DNA of 64,000 bases from Peribacillus deserti (GTDB taxonomy: Bacteria; Bacillota; Bacilli; Bacillales; DSM-1321). Numbering within the stretch: the stretch's first letter is position 1; each line of letters starts with the position of its first letter. The DNA is taken from NCBI RefSeq assembly GCF_002863585.1, contig NZ_PGUY01000033.1, forward strand, positions 1-64,000, given 5' to 3'. The notes below the pieces were generated by a model that saw only the letters and a list, made by a program, of their open reading frames with translations, was not told the DNA's origin and searched no databases. This document shows, piece by piece, positions 52,679 to 62,184 of this stretch. A program made the position numbers and the translations under genes.

Positions 52679-53404
52679 ATGACAGGGAATCTAAACGAGT
52701 TAGCATACGGGACTAAAAGGAGCGGAGTTATGGACATCCAGCATGTTATTGATGTAGCATTTCATCCACGGCAATTCGGTCCGCTGTCCGCAGAGATCAT
52801 GGAACTGGCGGTACCCATGTTTTTCCCGCGGGGAACCATTATCAATCGGCAGGGTGACCAAGCACAGCAGTTCTTTTTTGTTCACAACGGCCATGTAAGA
52901 GGAACTATTGTTCGATCGGATGGCACCGAAAAAGTAATTGCCTTCGCAGACACCGGCCAGTTTTTTGCGGAAGTACCTTTTTTCCAGCAATGTAATCATT
53001 GGTACACAGGTGAAGCGGTGGAACCAACACATGTAAGTGCTTTTACATGGGCAACTATTGATAAAATCAACCATACCCATCCTGATTTCGTATTGAAGTT
53101 GATGCAATCTCTTGCTCATAAAGTCTGGATGTTGAGTAACCAGATGATGAGTGTAACGTTTGACCACTCGGAAGTCCGCCTTGCCCGTATCCTGATTGAA
53201 ATCCTTAATCGGAAACCTATAGGTACACGTTCGTTATCTATTACTCACCAGGAGCTTTCAGCTTTAATGGGCACTTCAAGAGTCATGGTAACAAGGCTGT
53301 TAAACGTATGGCGTAATAGTGGGATTGTTGATCTTCGAAAAGGGTCCATTCGAATAATAAATAACCAGGAGCTTGAAAGGATAGCAGCTTTCGGCTTCGA
53401 ATAA
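52679..53404 (+). CDS. Crp/Fnr family transcription regulator
   Basis: 241 residues from the ATG at 52679 (TGGAGG 8 bases upstream). Residues about 30-150 form a cyclic-nucleotide-binding-like beta-roll (FPRGTIINRQGDQAQQFFFV, GHVRGTIVRSDG, GQFFAEVPFF), a long dimer helix follows, then a winged helix-turn-helix (SITHQELSALMGTSRVMVTRLL). No Fnr-type N-terminal cysteine cluster and no clear cAMP-site arginine are seen, so the signal is unknown. It is directly upstream of the hydantoinase-type operon in the same direction and is a candidate activator of it. Confidence 0.87.
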   Translation: MTGNLNELAYGTKRSGVMDIQHVIDVAFHPRQFGPLSAEIMELAVPMFFPRGTIINRQGDQAQQFFFVHNGHVRGTIVRSDGTEKVIAFADTGQFFAEVPFFQQCNHWYTGEAVEPTHVSAFTWATIDKINHTHPDFVLKLMQSLAHKVWMLSNQMMSVTFDHSEVRLARILIEILNRKPIGTRSLSITHQELSALMGTSRVMVTRLLNVWRNSGIVDLRKGSIRIINNQELERIAAFGFE

Positions 53405-53649
53405 AATTTTCCCTTCCATTGACTTGATCTTAGATACTCTCACCGCAGGTTAACTTAAATAATCCCGGTAGAATTTGCATTAAATCCTAGACGTTTAATC
53501 TTTTTCAGAATTTTTTGTCTTTATGTAACTAATGAACAGATACGATGCGATGCAGGTGCTACACTTAAAAGCAAGCGAGCTAAAGCAATTCCTGTAAAAA
53601 CTGCTTTCGGCTTAAGTGTGAAATAACGATTCGGAAAGGGGAGAATAAA
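53405..53649 (+). promoter_or_regulatory. Presumed control region of the hydantoinase operon
   Basis: 245 bases between regulator and operon. No full TGTGA-N6-TCACA Crp/Fnr palindrome is visible, only a GTGTGAAAT half-like element near 53617. The ribosome site of the next gene is GGAAAGGGGAG. Confidence 0.35.
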
Positions 53650-55728
53650 ATGAGTTGGCGTATTGGAATTGACACAGGGGGTACATTTACTGACCTGGTA
53701 GCACTCAATGATATTACTGGCGAGGAGAAGGTATTTAAAACGTCAAGTACACCCGATGATCCTTCCCGGGCTTTCCTTGATGCAATACAGGGAGTGCTGG
53801 GTGAGATCGGAGCAACAGCTGAAGAAGTGACCATGCTTCTCCACGGGACCACAGTTGCAACAAATGCTGTATTAGAAGGAAAGTACTCGCAGCTTGGCCT
53901 CATTGTTACAAAGGGATACAGGGATATGCTAGAGGTTGCCCGCCAGAATGTTCCCGGCGAGTTTGGGGCTATCAGCTACTGGATCAAACCGCCTCGGATC
54001 GTGCCTCTGGAATTAGTTCGAGAAGCGGACGGGCGCCTTGATTACAAAGGAGAGGTTTTACGCCCGCTTGATGAGCAGCAGATCCGGCTTGCAGCCAGGG
54101 AATACCGTGAGATGGGAGTAAAGGCAATCGCAGTGTCCTTTATTCACTCCTATCAGAATCCGGCTCAGGAAGAAAGGGCTCGCGAAATTATTCAGGAAGA
54201 ATATCCAGATTGCTTTGTGTCAATATCCTCAGATGTAATCCGTGAATACCGCGAATATGAAAGGACGCTTACTACCTGTTTAAATACAGGGCTCATGCCT
54301 CTCCTTTCGACGTATCTCGACCGCCTTAGTGACCGCGCACAGGAAGCAGGAACAGAGGCCCCGCTTTATGTAATGAAATCGAGCGGCGGCGTTTCCACAG
54401 CGAGCGAGCTCATTAAAAGACCAATAGCAGCTTCACTTTCTGGACCAGCCGCTGGTGTCATTGCAGCTGCTGCTATTTCGAATGCAGCTGGAATTACGGA
54501 CGTGCTTACTCTTGATATGGGCGGAACGAGCACTGACATGGCTTTGATTGAAGGCGGTATCCCGCGTCTTCTGACAGAAGGCAAAATAGATATATATGAT
54601 ATAAAGTCACCGATGATCGACATGACTACAGTCGGAGCGGGCGGCGGCTCCATTGCCTGGCTTGCTGGCAGCAAGGCTCTTAGGGTTGGTCCACAAAGCG
54701 CCGGATCCGCTCCTGGCCCTGTCTGTTATGGCCGTGGAGGAACAGAGCCGACTATAACTGATGCCAATCTAGTATTGGGAAGAATACCGCCTTATCTGCT
54801 TGGAGGGGCAATTCCGCTGGACAGGCAGGCTGCATATGACGCAATTAAGACTAAAATCGCGGATCCGCTGGGACTTTCAGTTGAAAAAGCAGCTGCAGGG
54901 ATTTTAGAAATTGCTACTCAAAACATAGCAGCCGGAATTAGAGTTGTATCAGTCAGACGCGGACGGGATCCGCGAGATTATACATTGTTCCCATTTGGCG
55001 GTGCTGGCGGACTCTTAGTTTCACCAGTTGCCAATGCGCTGGACATGAAAAGCATTCTGGTTCCAATGGCACCAGGGGCTACTGCTGCTGCAGGCCTTCT
55101 CTATTCCGATGTACGTGTTGACCATGTTATTACGGATGTACAGCGGGAAGATTTACTTAATGAAGAACAGCTGCAAGAAGAGTTTTTACAAGTTCGGGAA
55201 CGTGTTATCGAGGATTTAGCGAACCAGGGCTTTAAAAGCTCAGGAATTCGCCTGCAGGCGTTCGTCGATATGCGTTATGTAGGACAGGCGTTTGAAATTC
55301 GAGTTCCGCTTCCAATTTCTGATGATTCTATATCACTTGCTGATAGCTTTAAAAACTTCCACACCGCGCATGAGAGTCAGTACGGCTATTCTTACGAAAA
55401 CAAATCACTGGTTGAAATCGTGAATATAGGGGTAACTGGATTTGGACAGCTTGCACCGCCTCGACATCGTCCGAAACCATACTCCAAGGGTGGATGGAGT
55501 GACTTGCTGAAGTTCACGCGTCCGTTATATGTAAATGCTGTATCAGATTATGTTCATTGCCCAGTGTATGAACGTCCGACCGAACCAATCTCTGAACCTC
55601 TTGAAGGACCGGCAGTAATAGAACAGTACGATACGACTACGGTGGTGGAACCAGGATGGGAAGTATCCGTAAATGAATTCGGACATCTGCTCATAACCAG
55701 AAAATCAGTAGGAGGAGTACAAGGATGA
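53650..55728 (+). CDS. hyuA: Hydantoinase/oxoprolinase A subunit
   Basis: A 692-residue member of the HyuA/oxoprolinase family, ATP-dependent enzymes that open imide or lactam rings (hydantoins, 5-oxoproline) or carboxylate ketones. The N-terminal phosphate loop is IGIDTGGTFTDLVALND (acetate-kinase-like fold), then LLHGTTVATNAVLEGK, ISSDVIREYREYERT, LDMGGTSTDMALIEGG and VGAGGGSIAW. The C-terminal DUF-type domain ends with AVIEQYDTTTVVEPGW. Length is standard. Stop and next start overlap (ATGA), so it pairs with the B subunit. Confidence 0.93.
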   Translation: MSWRIGIDTGGTFTDLVALNDITGEEKVFKTSSTPDDPSRAFLDAIQGVLGEIGATAEEVTMLLHGTTVATNAVLEGKYSQLGLIVTKGYRDMLEVARQNVPGEFGAISYWIKPPRIVPLELVREADGRLDYKGEVLRPLDEQQIRLAAREYREMGVKAIAVSFIHSYQNPAQEERAREIIQEEYPDCFVSISSDVIREYREYERTLTTCLNTGLMPLLSTYLDRLSDRAQEAGTEAPLYVMKSSGGVSTASELIKRPIAASLSGPAAGVIAAAAISNAAGITDVLTLDMGGTSTDMALIEGGIPRLLTEGKIDIYDIKSPMIDMTTVGAGGGSIAWLAGSKALRVGPQSAGSAPGPVCYGRGGTEPTITDANLVLGRIPPYLLGGAIPLDRQAAYDAIKTKIADPLGLSVEKAAAGILEIATQNIAAGIRVVSVRRGRDPRDYTLFPFGGAGGLLVSPVANALDMKSILVPMAPGATAAAGLLYSDVRVDHVITDVQREDLLNEEQLQEEFLQVRERVIEDLANQGFKSSGIRLQAFVDMRYVGQAFEIRVPLPISDDSISLADSFKNFHTAHESQYGYSYENKSLVEIVNIGVTGFGQLAPPRHRPKPYSKGGWSDLLKFTRPLYVNAVSDYVHCPVYERPTEPISEPLEGPAVIEQYDTTTVVEPGWEVSVNEFGHLLITRKSVGGVQG

Positions 55729-57722
55729 CAAATGATCAGCAAACTCATATTTTTGATACATCCATTTATAAGACCCCTGAATACAAACCATTCAGACAGC
55801 AAGAATGGCCCCGCTCCGATGAAGAATGGGCCCGTATTGAAGAGTATAAGCAGAAAGTGGATCCTATTACTCTGGATGTCGTCGAAGGAGGTCTCGAGGC
55901 AGCGGTGGAAGAGGGTGAGGCTGCTGTTGAGCTGGCTGGGCGATCCACCATTATTCGTGAGCAGCATGATTATCGCGCATCCATCTGTACGGTAGACTGC
56001 AATAATGTAACTTCTGTTTCCTGGGGTGCAAGTGCCGATGCAGTCCGTGCACATTTTCCTCTTGAAGATATTCACGAGGGAGACGTCTTTTTATACAATG
56101 ACGCTTACGATTCACATGGTACCATTACCCATCTTCCGGACTATTGCATATGTATTCCGATTTTTCACAGCGGCCGCCTGATTGCCTTCAGCATGATTTT
56201 CGGCCACACCGAGGATGTAGGCGGCAGATCGGTTGGCAGCTGGCCGACTACTTCTACCAGTATTTTTGAAGAAGGAATCCAAATCCCGCCTGTCCGGCTT
56301 TACAGCAAAGGCAAAGTACAGCAGGATATTTATAAAATTGTCCTTCGGAACACCCGTTTTCCAGATACTATGCAGGGGGATCTGGATGCATTCATTGGTG
56401 CCTGCCGGCTGATTGAGCGCCAGGTGAAACAGCTTTGCGACCGGCTGGGTGCAGATATAGTAGAAGCCGCTATGTACAAGCTGATGGACCGCTGTGAAGA
56501 AGCGGTTAGAAATGTGATATTGCCTATGTTCCCTAATGGCGAATACACCGGAGAGGATTTCTTGGATAATGATGGAATTAACATGGAGGATCCCGTGAAG
56601 CTGATGGTTACCATCCGCAAGGATCCAACGAAAATCATTTTAGACTGGACGGGGACTAATCCACAGACGGAAGGTCCGCTGAACTCTCCGAATGATGGCA
56701 GATTTCTGTCCAAGTGGGTGGGTTCATTCTTATCCCAATTTGCACCTGGCACTGTCATTAATGAGGGTGTTACAAGGGTTTTCCGCTGTGAACTGCCGCC
56801 AGGCACTGTACTGACATCGGAGTATCCAGCTCCTGTCATTAACCGGATGCAGTGCTGGTTCCGCAGTTTCGGTGCCTATGGAGCTGCGTTGGCCCAGGCA
56901 TTTGGCGGGAATGTGAATGCGGATAATAACTGTGTGCAGGTATATGGTGTATACGGATATGATAATGACGGAAAGCCATGGCTGTATCGTGAGGTATTCG
57001 GCGGCGGATCAGGAGCACGCCCTTACGCTGATGGAACGGATGCGGTGGACATGGTGAATGACGCGAAGAACCTGCCGACCGAGTTTATAGAACAGCGATA
57101 TCCCGTAGTCATTGAAAGGGTTGCCCTTAATCCTGATTCCGGCGGATGCGGGAAGTATCGCGGCGGTATGGGCTATGTAAAAGACATTCATATATTAACG
57201 GACGGGTACTACGTAACATATGTGGACCGGACCGCTTTCAGTTGCTTTGGCGTAAACGGAGGAGGTCCAGGTCTGCCTGGCGGAACATGGATTAATCCTG
57301 GCACTCCAGATGAGAAGTTAGTCCAGTTCTGCCAGGAGGGAATCCCTGTAAAAGCAGGTGATGTGATCCGGGTTACGACTCCAGGCGGAGGCGGCTGGGG
57401 AGATCCATTGGAACGGGATGTTGAGGCTGTCCGTATGGATGTACTCCGCCAGTTGGTGTCAGTTGAAAGTGCGAAGGAAAATTATGGGGTTATCGTCCAC
57501 AAGCGGACGAAGGGTCTATCCACCGAGTATGAAGTTGATTTAGAAGCTACCGATCTGATGAGGGAAAAAATTCGTCAGGCCCGGAATCCCCTGAAACTCA
57601 TCAATCGCGGGGAGTATGCAGAAGAAAAACGTAAAGCCGGAAAAATCACCTATAATGACGTATTCCTGCCTCAGACCGGAACCGAGGCCCACGCGCCGTC
57701 AGGTGAAGAGCAGCTGTCATGA
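55725..57722 (+). CDS. hyuB: Hydantoinase/oxoprolinase B subunit
   Basis: 665 residues of the HyuB family: KVDPITLDVVEGGLEAAVEE at the start (DP.tlevi), FLYNDAYDSHGTITHLPDY (NDPY-like metal/substrate site), IFGHTEDVGG, DWTGTNPQTEGPLNSP, and the glycine-rich C-terminal VTTPGGGGWGDPLERD that is a hallmark of the family. Together with HyuA it forms the active complex. It carries a C-terminal extension of about 90 residues after the GGGGWG motif, usual for B subunits. ATGA overlaps on both sides put it in the middle of a tightly coupled three-gene operon. Confidence 0.93.
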   Translation: MTNDQQTHIFDTSIYKTPEYKPFRQQEWPRSDEEWARIEEYKQKVDPITLDVVEGGLEAAVEEGEAAVELAGRSTIIREQHDYRASICTVDCNNVTSVSWGASADAVRAHFPLEDIHEGDVFLYNDAYDSHGTITHLPDYCICIPIFHSGRLIAFSMIFGHTEDVGGRSVGSWPTTSTSIFEEGIQIPPVRLYSKGKVQQDIYKIVLRNTRFPDTMQGDLDAFIGACRLIERQVKQLCDRLGADIVEAAMYKLMDRCEEAVRNVILPMFPNGEYTGEDFLDNDGINMEDPVKLMVTIRKDPTKIILDWTGTNPQTEGPLNSPNDGRFLSKWVGSFLSQFAPGTVINEGVTRVFRCELPPGTVLTSEYPAPVINRMQCWFRSFGAYGAALAQAFGGNVNADNNCVQVYGVYGYDNDGKPWLYREVFGGGSGARPYADGTDAVDMVNDAKNLPTEFIEQRYPVVIERVALNPDSGGCGKYRGGMGYVKDIHILTDGYYVTYVDRTAFSCFGVNGGGPGLPGGTWINPGTPDEKLVQFCQEGIPVKAGDVIRVTTPGGGGWGDPLERDVEAVRMDVLRQLVSVESAKENYGVIVHKRTKGLSTEYEVDLEATDLMREKIRQARNPLKLINRGEYAEEKRKAGKITYNDVFLPQTGTEAHAPSGEEQLS

Positions 57723-58492
57723 GTTTTGTTGAACTGAAATATTTAACTTCATATGAAGCGGCAGTGGCTGCCAGGCAAAAAGGAGCCATTGGTTTGATCC
57801 CGGTAGGAGCATTGGAGCAGCACGGCCCGCATTTGCCGCTGGTGACTGATTCAGCCATGGTCGAAGTTCTTGCTGCAGCAGCAGCAGAGCGTTTTAGAGA
57901 GCCGGTCATCGTCACACCAACACTAATGGCGGGATTATCTGACCATCACGTCGAATTTCCCGGCACCGTTAGCCTTGACCGGAAAACGCTGAAAGGTGAA
58001 ATTGGGGCCTATATCACATCTCTTAACCGCATGGGTTTGACTCGCATCTGCCTTCTAAGTTTTCATGGCGGGAATTTCAGTTTTTTAGGAGACTGTGCCG
58101 ATGACAACTTACTTGCCTTACAAGGCGTGCAGATAGAAGCTTACACAGATTTTCGACAGTTTCTTAACGTGATGCATACGGCCGGTCAGAAAGCAGGACT
58201 GCAGCTTGCTTCAACTGACAGTCATGCAGGAGCACTGGAAACCAGCCTGGTTCTGCATGTGTTAGGTGAGGAACGGGTGCGTGAATTTGAAACGGTACAG
58301 GGATATACCAGGAATGAGCATGGGTGGATGGAGACTATGCAGGCTAAGGGAGTAAAGGCAGTCAGTGCCACCGGTGTATTTGGAACACCATGCGGCGCAA
58401 GCGCGAGTGCCGGAAAAATGATTCTGGACGCTTTGGTTGATGAAGTGGCTTTATGGCTCGGGGAAACCTTTCTGCTTGAGGAAATCCGCTAG
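57719..58492 (+). CDS. Creatininase-family amidohydrolase
   Basis: 257 residues of the creatininase family (metal-dependent cyclic-amide or amide hydrolases). Ligand residues lie in GALEQHGPHLPLVTDS (Glu, His, Asp), SFHGGNFSFL (His) and DSHAGALETSLVL (Glu). Members hydrolyse creatinine, formamides or mycofactocin precursors; in operons with HyuA/B they typically act on the ring-opened or ring imide substrate. The gene is coupled by ATGA to hyuB and ends the operon before a terminator. Confidence 0.88.
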   Translation: MSFVELKYLTSYEAAVAARQKGAIGLIPVGALEQHGPHLPLVTDSAMVEVLAAAAAERFREPVIVTPTLMAGLSDHHVEFPGTVSLDRKTLKGEIGAYITSLNRMGLTRICLLSFHGGNFSFLGDCADDNLLALQGVQIEAYTDFRQFLNVMHTAGQKAGLQLASTDSHAGALETSLVLHVLGEERVREFETVQGYTRNEHGWMETMQAKGVKAVSATGVFGTPCGASASAGKMILDALVDEVALWLGETFLLEEIR

Positions 58493-58548
58493 GTTAAACG
58501 CAAGACTGCTCCATCGTGATTAGTAATTGCCATATCAAATACAAATTT

Positions 58549-58580
58549 AAAGGCTCAAGGCCGCCCGCCTTGAGCTTTTT
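58549..58580 (+). terminator. Terminator of the hyuAB-creatininase operon
   Basis: GGCTCAAGGC pairs with GCCTTGAGC over a short CGCC loop, followed by five T residues. Confidence 0.8.
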
Positions 58581-58689
58581 ACGTTTCGGCGGGATCGTTA
58601 TTCAAAATATAGTTATGTTTAGGCGAAACCGCACAATTTATATTTTGGAAAAGGCTTTGTTAAAGATCATTGTTGATTTTTGCACTATG

Positions 58690-58815
58690 TTGATCTTCGC
58701 TGCAGGTGCGAGACTCCTGCTGGAAAAGCGGGCAAAGGGGAGACCCCTCAGGCGTGATACGCCGAGGAGGCTCCGGGACTGCCCGCGGAAAGAGAGTGCC
58801 CTTCGCTGCAATCAA
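58690..58815. repeat. Structured GC-rich intergenic repeat, copy 2
   Basis: 126 bases bounded by TTGAT and ATCAA. It shares GCGAGACTCCTGC, the AGACCCC/AGGCG..CGCCG middle stem and CCCGCGGAAAG with copies 1 and 3. Inside the ends, CTTCGCTGCA occurs twice as a direct repeat. A 109-codon frame crossing it is an artefact. Confidence 0.85.
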
Positions 58816-58854
58816 AAGGCAAGATTGAATTTTTTGAAAATTTAAATTTATTGT

Positions 58855-58900
58855 TTGACTTGTGTACACTGTATTATGTACAATGTATACATAAAACATA
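58855..58900 (+). promoter_or_regulatory. Promoter and tandem operator of the GntR gene
   Basis: TTGACT (58855) and TACAAT (58879) with an 18-base spacer. Two direct copies of TGTACA-N-TGTA (TGTACACTGTA and TGTACAATGTA) start 14 bases apart across the promoter, and GTATAC follows. This overlap of promoter and repeats suggests autorepression by the adjacent GntR protein. Confidence 0.6.
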
Positions 58901-58950
58901 AACAGTTGTCCTGGTTACCCTGGACTCTATTTCTAAAGAGGGCGATTTAT

Positions 58951-59616
58951 ATGGAAGAACGATATTTAAAACCAATACGACAGCAAACGACTCAGGATAT
59001 AGTATATAAGCAGGTATTGGATGCAATATTAAATGGTGCTTTTACCAGGGACGAAGTGTTTACAGAAGTTCAGCTGGCAGAATCTTTAAACACGTCGCGA
59101 ACACCTGTAAGAGGAGCTTTACAGACCCTGGTCAAGGATGGATTGCTTGTTTCAATCCCAAGAAAGGGATTAAGTATACGAAACATCACACAAGAGGAAC
59201 AAGACGAAATTTTTCTATTAAGAAGTTCTATCGAATTGGAAGTAACGAAGAAGCTTACCAGCATGACAATTTCAAAGGAAAACTTGATGCTGCTCAATAA
59301 TTTAATTCGACAGCAGGAAGAAGCAATGAATAATGATGATAACATTCATTTTATTGATTTAGATCAGGAATTCCATTTGATGCTGACAAGGCTTGCCAAT
59401 TATAAATTGATGGAGCAAGTGTTAATTAATCTCCATAATCTTACACAATTGATGGGATTAAAGGCAGTAAGCCGAAAAGGCCGAATGAAAGAAGTGCTGG
59501 TGGAACACAGGCGAATCATTCAGTCCATTGAGGAACAAAATACAGAATCGGCTTCAAAATTTATCTTAGACCATTTAAACAATTCTAAAAACGCTTTGAA
59601 TTTTGAGGACAGATAA
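58951..59616 (+). CDS. GntR family regulator (FadR/FCD-type)
   Basis: 221 residues from the ATG at 58951 (AAGAGGGCG upstream); the open frame further left runs through the promoter. N-terminal winged helix: QDIVYKQVLDAILNGAF, EVQLAESLNTSRTPVRGAL, GLLVSIPRKGLSIRNI. The helical C-terminal effector domain (FCD-like) has FIDLDQEFHLMLTRLANY with the Asp/His positions that bind metal and ligand in this subfamily, and HRRIIQSIEEQN near the end. It probably controls the catabolic genes downstream in answer to a small acid. Confidence 0.9.
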   Translation: MEERYLKPIRQQTTQDIVYKQVLDAILNGAFTRDEVFTEVQLAESLNTSRTPVRGALQTLVKDGLLVSIPRKGLSIRNITQEEQDEIFLLRSSIELEVTKKLTSMTISKENLMLLNNLIRQQEEAMNNDDNIHFIDLDQEFHLMLTRLANYKLMEQVLINLHNLTQLMGLKAVSRKGRMKEVLVEHRRIIQSIEEQNTESASKFILDHLNNSKNALNFEDR

Positions 59617-59868
59617 AAATTCCCACTCGAAAGGGGGAGATGATTTTTACATATTCAATAGATTGAAATCTAAATCAAAAAACAGGAATTCTCCTCTAGT
59701 CAGTCACATTTCTCCAGATTTGTGATACCGGCAGAAATATAAGCGGGTACATTCTGGATATATATTGTCATCTTTGAAAATTCACATAGAAACAGTGAAC
59801 AGTTCAAGTTCAAATGCGATCAAAACATAGATTACTATAAAGGTTGTTTTCTAGAAAGGAAGATTACA
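59617..59868. other. Gap upstream of the monooxygenase gene
   Basis: About 250 bases. No promoter as good as that of the GntR gene is visible, and no copy of its TGTACA-type repeat was found here. Confidence 0.35.
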
Positions 59869-61338
59869 TTGGTCAGAACAGGTGCGCAATATTTAGAATC
59901 GATTAAGGATAACCGCTGTGTTTATATTGGAGGAGAACGGGTGGAGAACGTAACGACACATCCTGCCTTTAAAGGTATTTCCCAAACGGTTGCAAGTCTT
60001 TATGATATAGCAGCCGATGAAAAGCAAAATATGAGCTACATAACAGAAGATGGCACGATAGCAAACAAAATATATATGATTCCAAAAAGCATAGAAGAGC
60101 TGAAAGAAAGACGTGAAGCCATTGAAAAATGGGCGAATGCCACTTGTGGGTTTGTTGGCAGAAGCCCGGATCATGTTGCCGGTTTTTTGGCTGGATTTGC
60201 AAGTAATCCTGATGTTTTTGCCCGAGGCGGACAAATGTATAAAGACAACGTATTGAACTTCTATAAGTACGCCAGGGATAATGATTTATATCTAAGCTAC
60301 GTAATTATTCCTCCACAAACAGACCGAAGTAAAGCTTCACATGAGCAAGAAAATGAATTTACAGCTGTCGGTGTCTATAAAGAACAGGAAGATGGGATCA
60401 TTGTCCGAGGTTCACAAATGTTAGGGACGGGTTCAGCAGTATCCGACTACCTCTTTGTAAGCTGCATTTCACCTCTTCGCCCGGGTGATGAAGCTCATGC
60501 CGTGTCTTTTGTCGTGCCGCTGAGTACACCAGGGCTAAAATTATATTCTAGACCAAGCTTTGCAGCAGATAAGCCAAGCACCTATGATTATCCATTATCC
60601 ACCCAATTTGATGAAGGCGATTCCCTGGTTGTTTTCGACGATGTGTTTATTCCATGGGAGCATGTTTTTGCCTATCGAAACATCGATATAGTTAGAGCTC
60701 AATTTCATGAGACGCCAGCGCATGTTTATGGGAACAGCCAGGCGCAAATCCGTTTTGTCATGAAACTGAAGTTTATAATTGGAATTGCCAGAAAAGTGGC
60801 TGCCATGAATGGAATTGATAAATTGCCGCCAGTACAGGAGAAATTAGGAGAATTAGCTTCCATCGCTGCTTCTATTGAAGGCATGCTGCTGGCATCCGAG
60901 TATAATTATATGACGGATGAAAACGGAACTGTTTATCCGAATCGCAGATTTTTATATGGAGTCGTTGGTTTACAGGATTCTATTTATCCGAAAGTGATCC
61001 ATATATTAAGAGATTTAGTGGGTGGGGGAGTTCTTCAAGTACCTTCTACCTATAAAGAAATGATAAATCCTGAAACAAGGGATGACATTTCACGCTATAT
61101 CAAATCTCCCGGTGCGTCTGCAGAAGAACGTGTGAAATTATTCAAACTCGCCTGGGATGTAATAGGGTCAGAGTTTGGGGGCCGCCACCAGCAATACGAG
61201 TTGTTCTATAATGGTGCCCCATTTGTAACGAAAGGGTATGCTTTTAGAAACTATCGCTATGAAGAAGTGGTTCAATTGGTCGATCAATTTCTGGAAAGCT
61301 ATCAGATTCCGCAAAAAGTGGAAGAACAAATGATTTAA
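59869..61338 (+). CDS. HpaB-family flavin-dependent monooxygenase
   Basis: 489 residues of the 4-hydroxyphenylacetate 3-monooxygenase oxygenase-component (HpaB/HsaA-like acyl-CoA-dehydrogenase fold) family: MVRTGAQYLESIKDNRCVYI at the start, GRSPDHVAGFLAGFA, a flavin-side GTGSAVSDYLFVS, FDDVFIPWEHVFAYR and SEFGGRHQQYELFYNG. These enzymes use reduced flavin from a separate reductase. No reductase gene is in the window. HpaB relatives also open or hydroxylate N-heterocycles such as pyridine and pyrrole derivatives. TTG start after AAAGGAAG. First gene of a downstream catabolic series. Confidence 0.9.
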   Translation: MVRTGAQYLESIKDNRCVYIGGERVENVTTHPAFKGISQTVASLYDIAADEKQNMSYITEDGTIANKIYMIPKSIEELKERREAIEKWANATCGFVGRSPDHVAGFLAGFASNPDVFARGGQMYKDNVLNFYKYARDNDLYLSYVIIPPQTDRSKASHEQENEFTAVGVYKEQEDGIIVRGSQMLGTGSAVSDYLFVSCISPLRPGDEAHAVSFVVPLSTPGLKLYSRPSFAADKPSTYDYPLSTQFDEGDSLVVFDDVFIPWEHVFAYRNIDIVRAQFHETPAHVYGNSQAQIRFVMKLKFIIGIARKVAAMNGIDKLPPVQEKLGELASIAASIEGMLLASEYNYMTDENGTVYPNRRFLYGVVGLQDSIYPKVIHILRDLVGGGVLQVPSTYKEMINPETRDDISRYIKSPGASAEERVKLFKLAWDVIGSEFGGRHQQYELFYNGAPFVTKGYAFRNYRYEEVVQLVDQFLESYQIPQKVEEQMI

Positions 61339-61353
61339 AAATGAGGGAGAATT

Positions 61354-62124
61354 ATGAAAATATCATCTGTACAAGTAGAAATTAAAGATAATGAATCAAA
61401 AGAAGAAAGAATTCAAAGAGTAAGCGGGATTTTGGACGGGTTGAGAGGTCAGGATTTAATTTTGCTGCCGGAAATTTGGGCAACAGGTTATTTTGCCTTT
61501 GACTCGTATACAAAAGAAGCAGAAACGATTGATGGTCCTTTTGTCCAGCACTTTTCAGAAAAAGCAAAGAAGCTTGGAGCCTATATACATGCTGGAAGTT
61601 TTGTTGAAAAAGAAGGGGATAAGTTTTACAACACAAGCGTTGTTTTTAACCGTGAAGGAGAGCTTATTGGAACAAGCCGTAAGATTCACTTGTTCCGATA
61701 CGGTTCAGCGGAAGGAGAAATCCTGACACGCGGCGAAAAGCCTACAGTAATTGATACCGAATTTGGAAAGATAGGTCTCTCTACATGTTATGATTTGCGC
61801 TTTCCAGAATTATTCAGACAGCAGGTAGATGAAGGAGCGAAGATTTTTCTGGTCACTTCCGCATGGCCGCATCAACGGCTTCAGCACTGGAAATTATTCA
61901 ATGCCGCTCGTGCCCTTGAGAATCAATGCTTCCTAATTTCTAGCAATTGCGCTGGGAAAACAAACAATGTACTGCTGGGAGGCCACAGCCAGGTAGTCGA
62001 CCCATGGGGTGTCGTCATTGCGTCTGCAGGTGAGTTTGAAACCGTGCTTAAAACTGAAATAAACCTGGAGCAGATAGATTCGATTCGTGAGGTTTTTCCA
62101 CAGCTGAAACACCGGGTTTTATAG
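61354..62124 (+). CDS. Carbon-nitrogen hydrolase (nitrilase superfamily)
   Basis: 256 residues with the Glu-Lys-Cys triad of the nitrilase superfamily: LLPEIWATGYF (Glu near 40), TSRKIHLFRYG (Lys near 111) and LSTCYDLRFPELFRQ (Cys near 145). The motifs fit the amidase branch (omega-amidase/YafV/MtnU-like), cleaving a linear amide to acid and ammonia. It follows the monooxygenase by 15 bases with an ATG after GAGGGAG, so the two are co-transcribed. A role in deamidating the ring-opened product is a reasonable inference. Confidence 0.9.
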   Translation: MKISSVQVEIKDNESKEERIQRVSGILDGLRGQDLILLPEIWATGYFAFDSYTKEAETIDGPFVQHFSEKAKKLGAYIHAGSFVEKEGDKFYNTSVVFNREGELIGTSRKIHLFRYGSAEGEILTRGEKPTVIDTEFGKIGLSTCYDLRFPELFRQQVDEGAKIFLVTSAWPHQRLQHWKLFNAARALENQCFLISSNCAGKTNNVLLGGHSQVVDPWGVVIASAGEFETVLKTEINLEQIDSIREVFPQLKHRVL

Positions 62125-62184
62125 AAGCAATGTAAGATTGGTTCCTTAAAGTGAGGACAGTATAGTCTGTAGGAGGAATGAAAA

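Noticed and set aside
58516-58845. 109-codon ORF between creatininase and GntR genes
   Set aside because: It reads through a terminator and the GC-rich repeat copy 2; no ribosome site.
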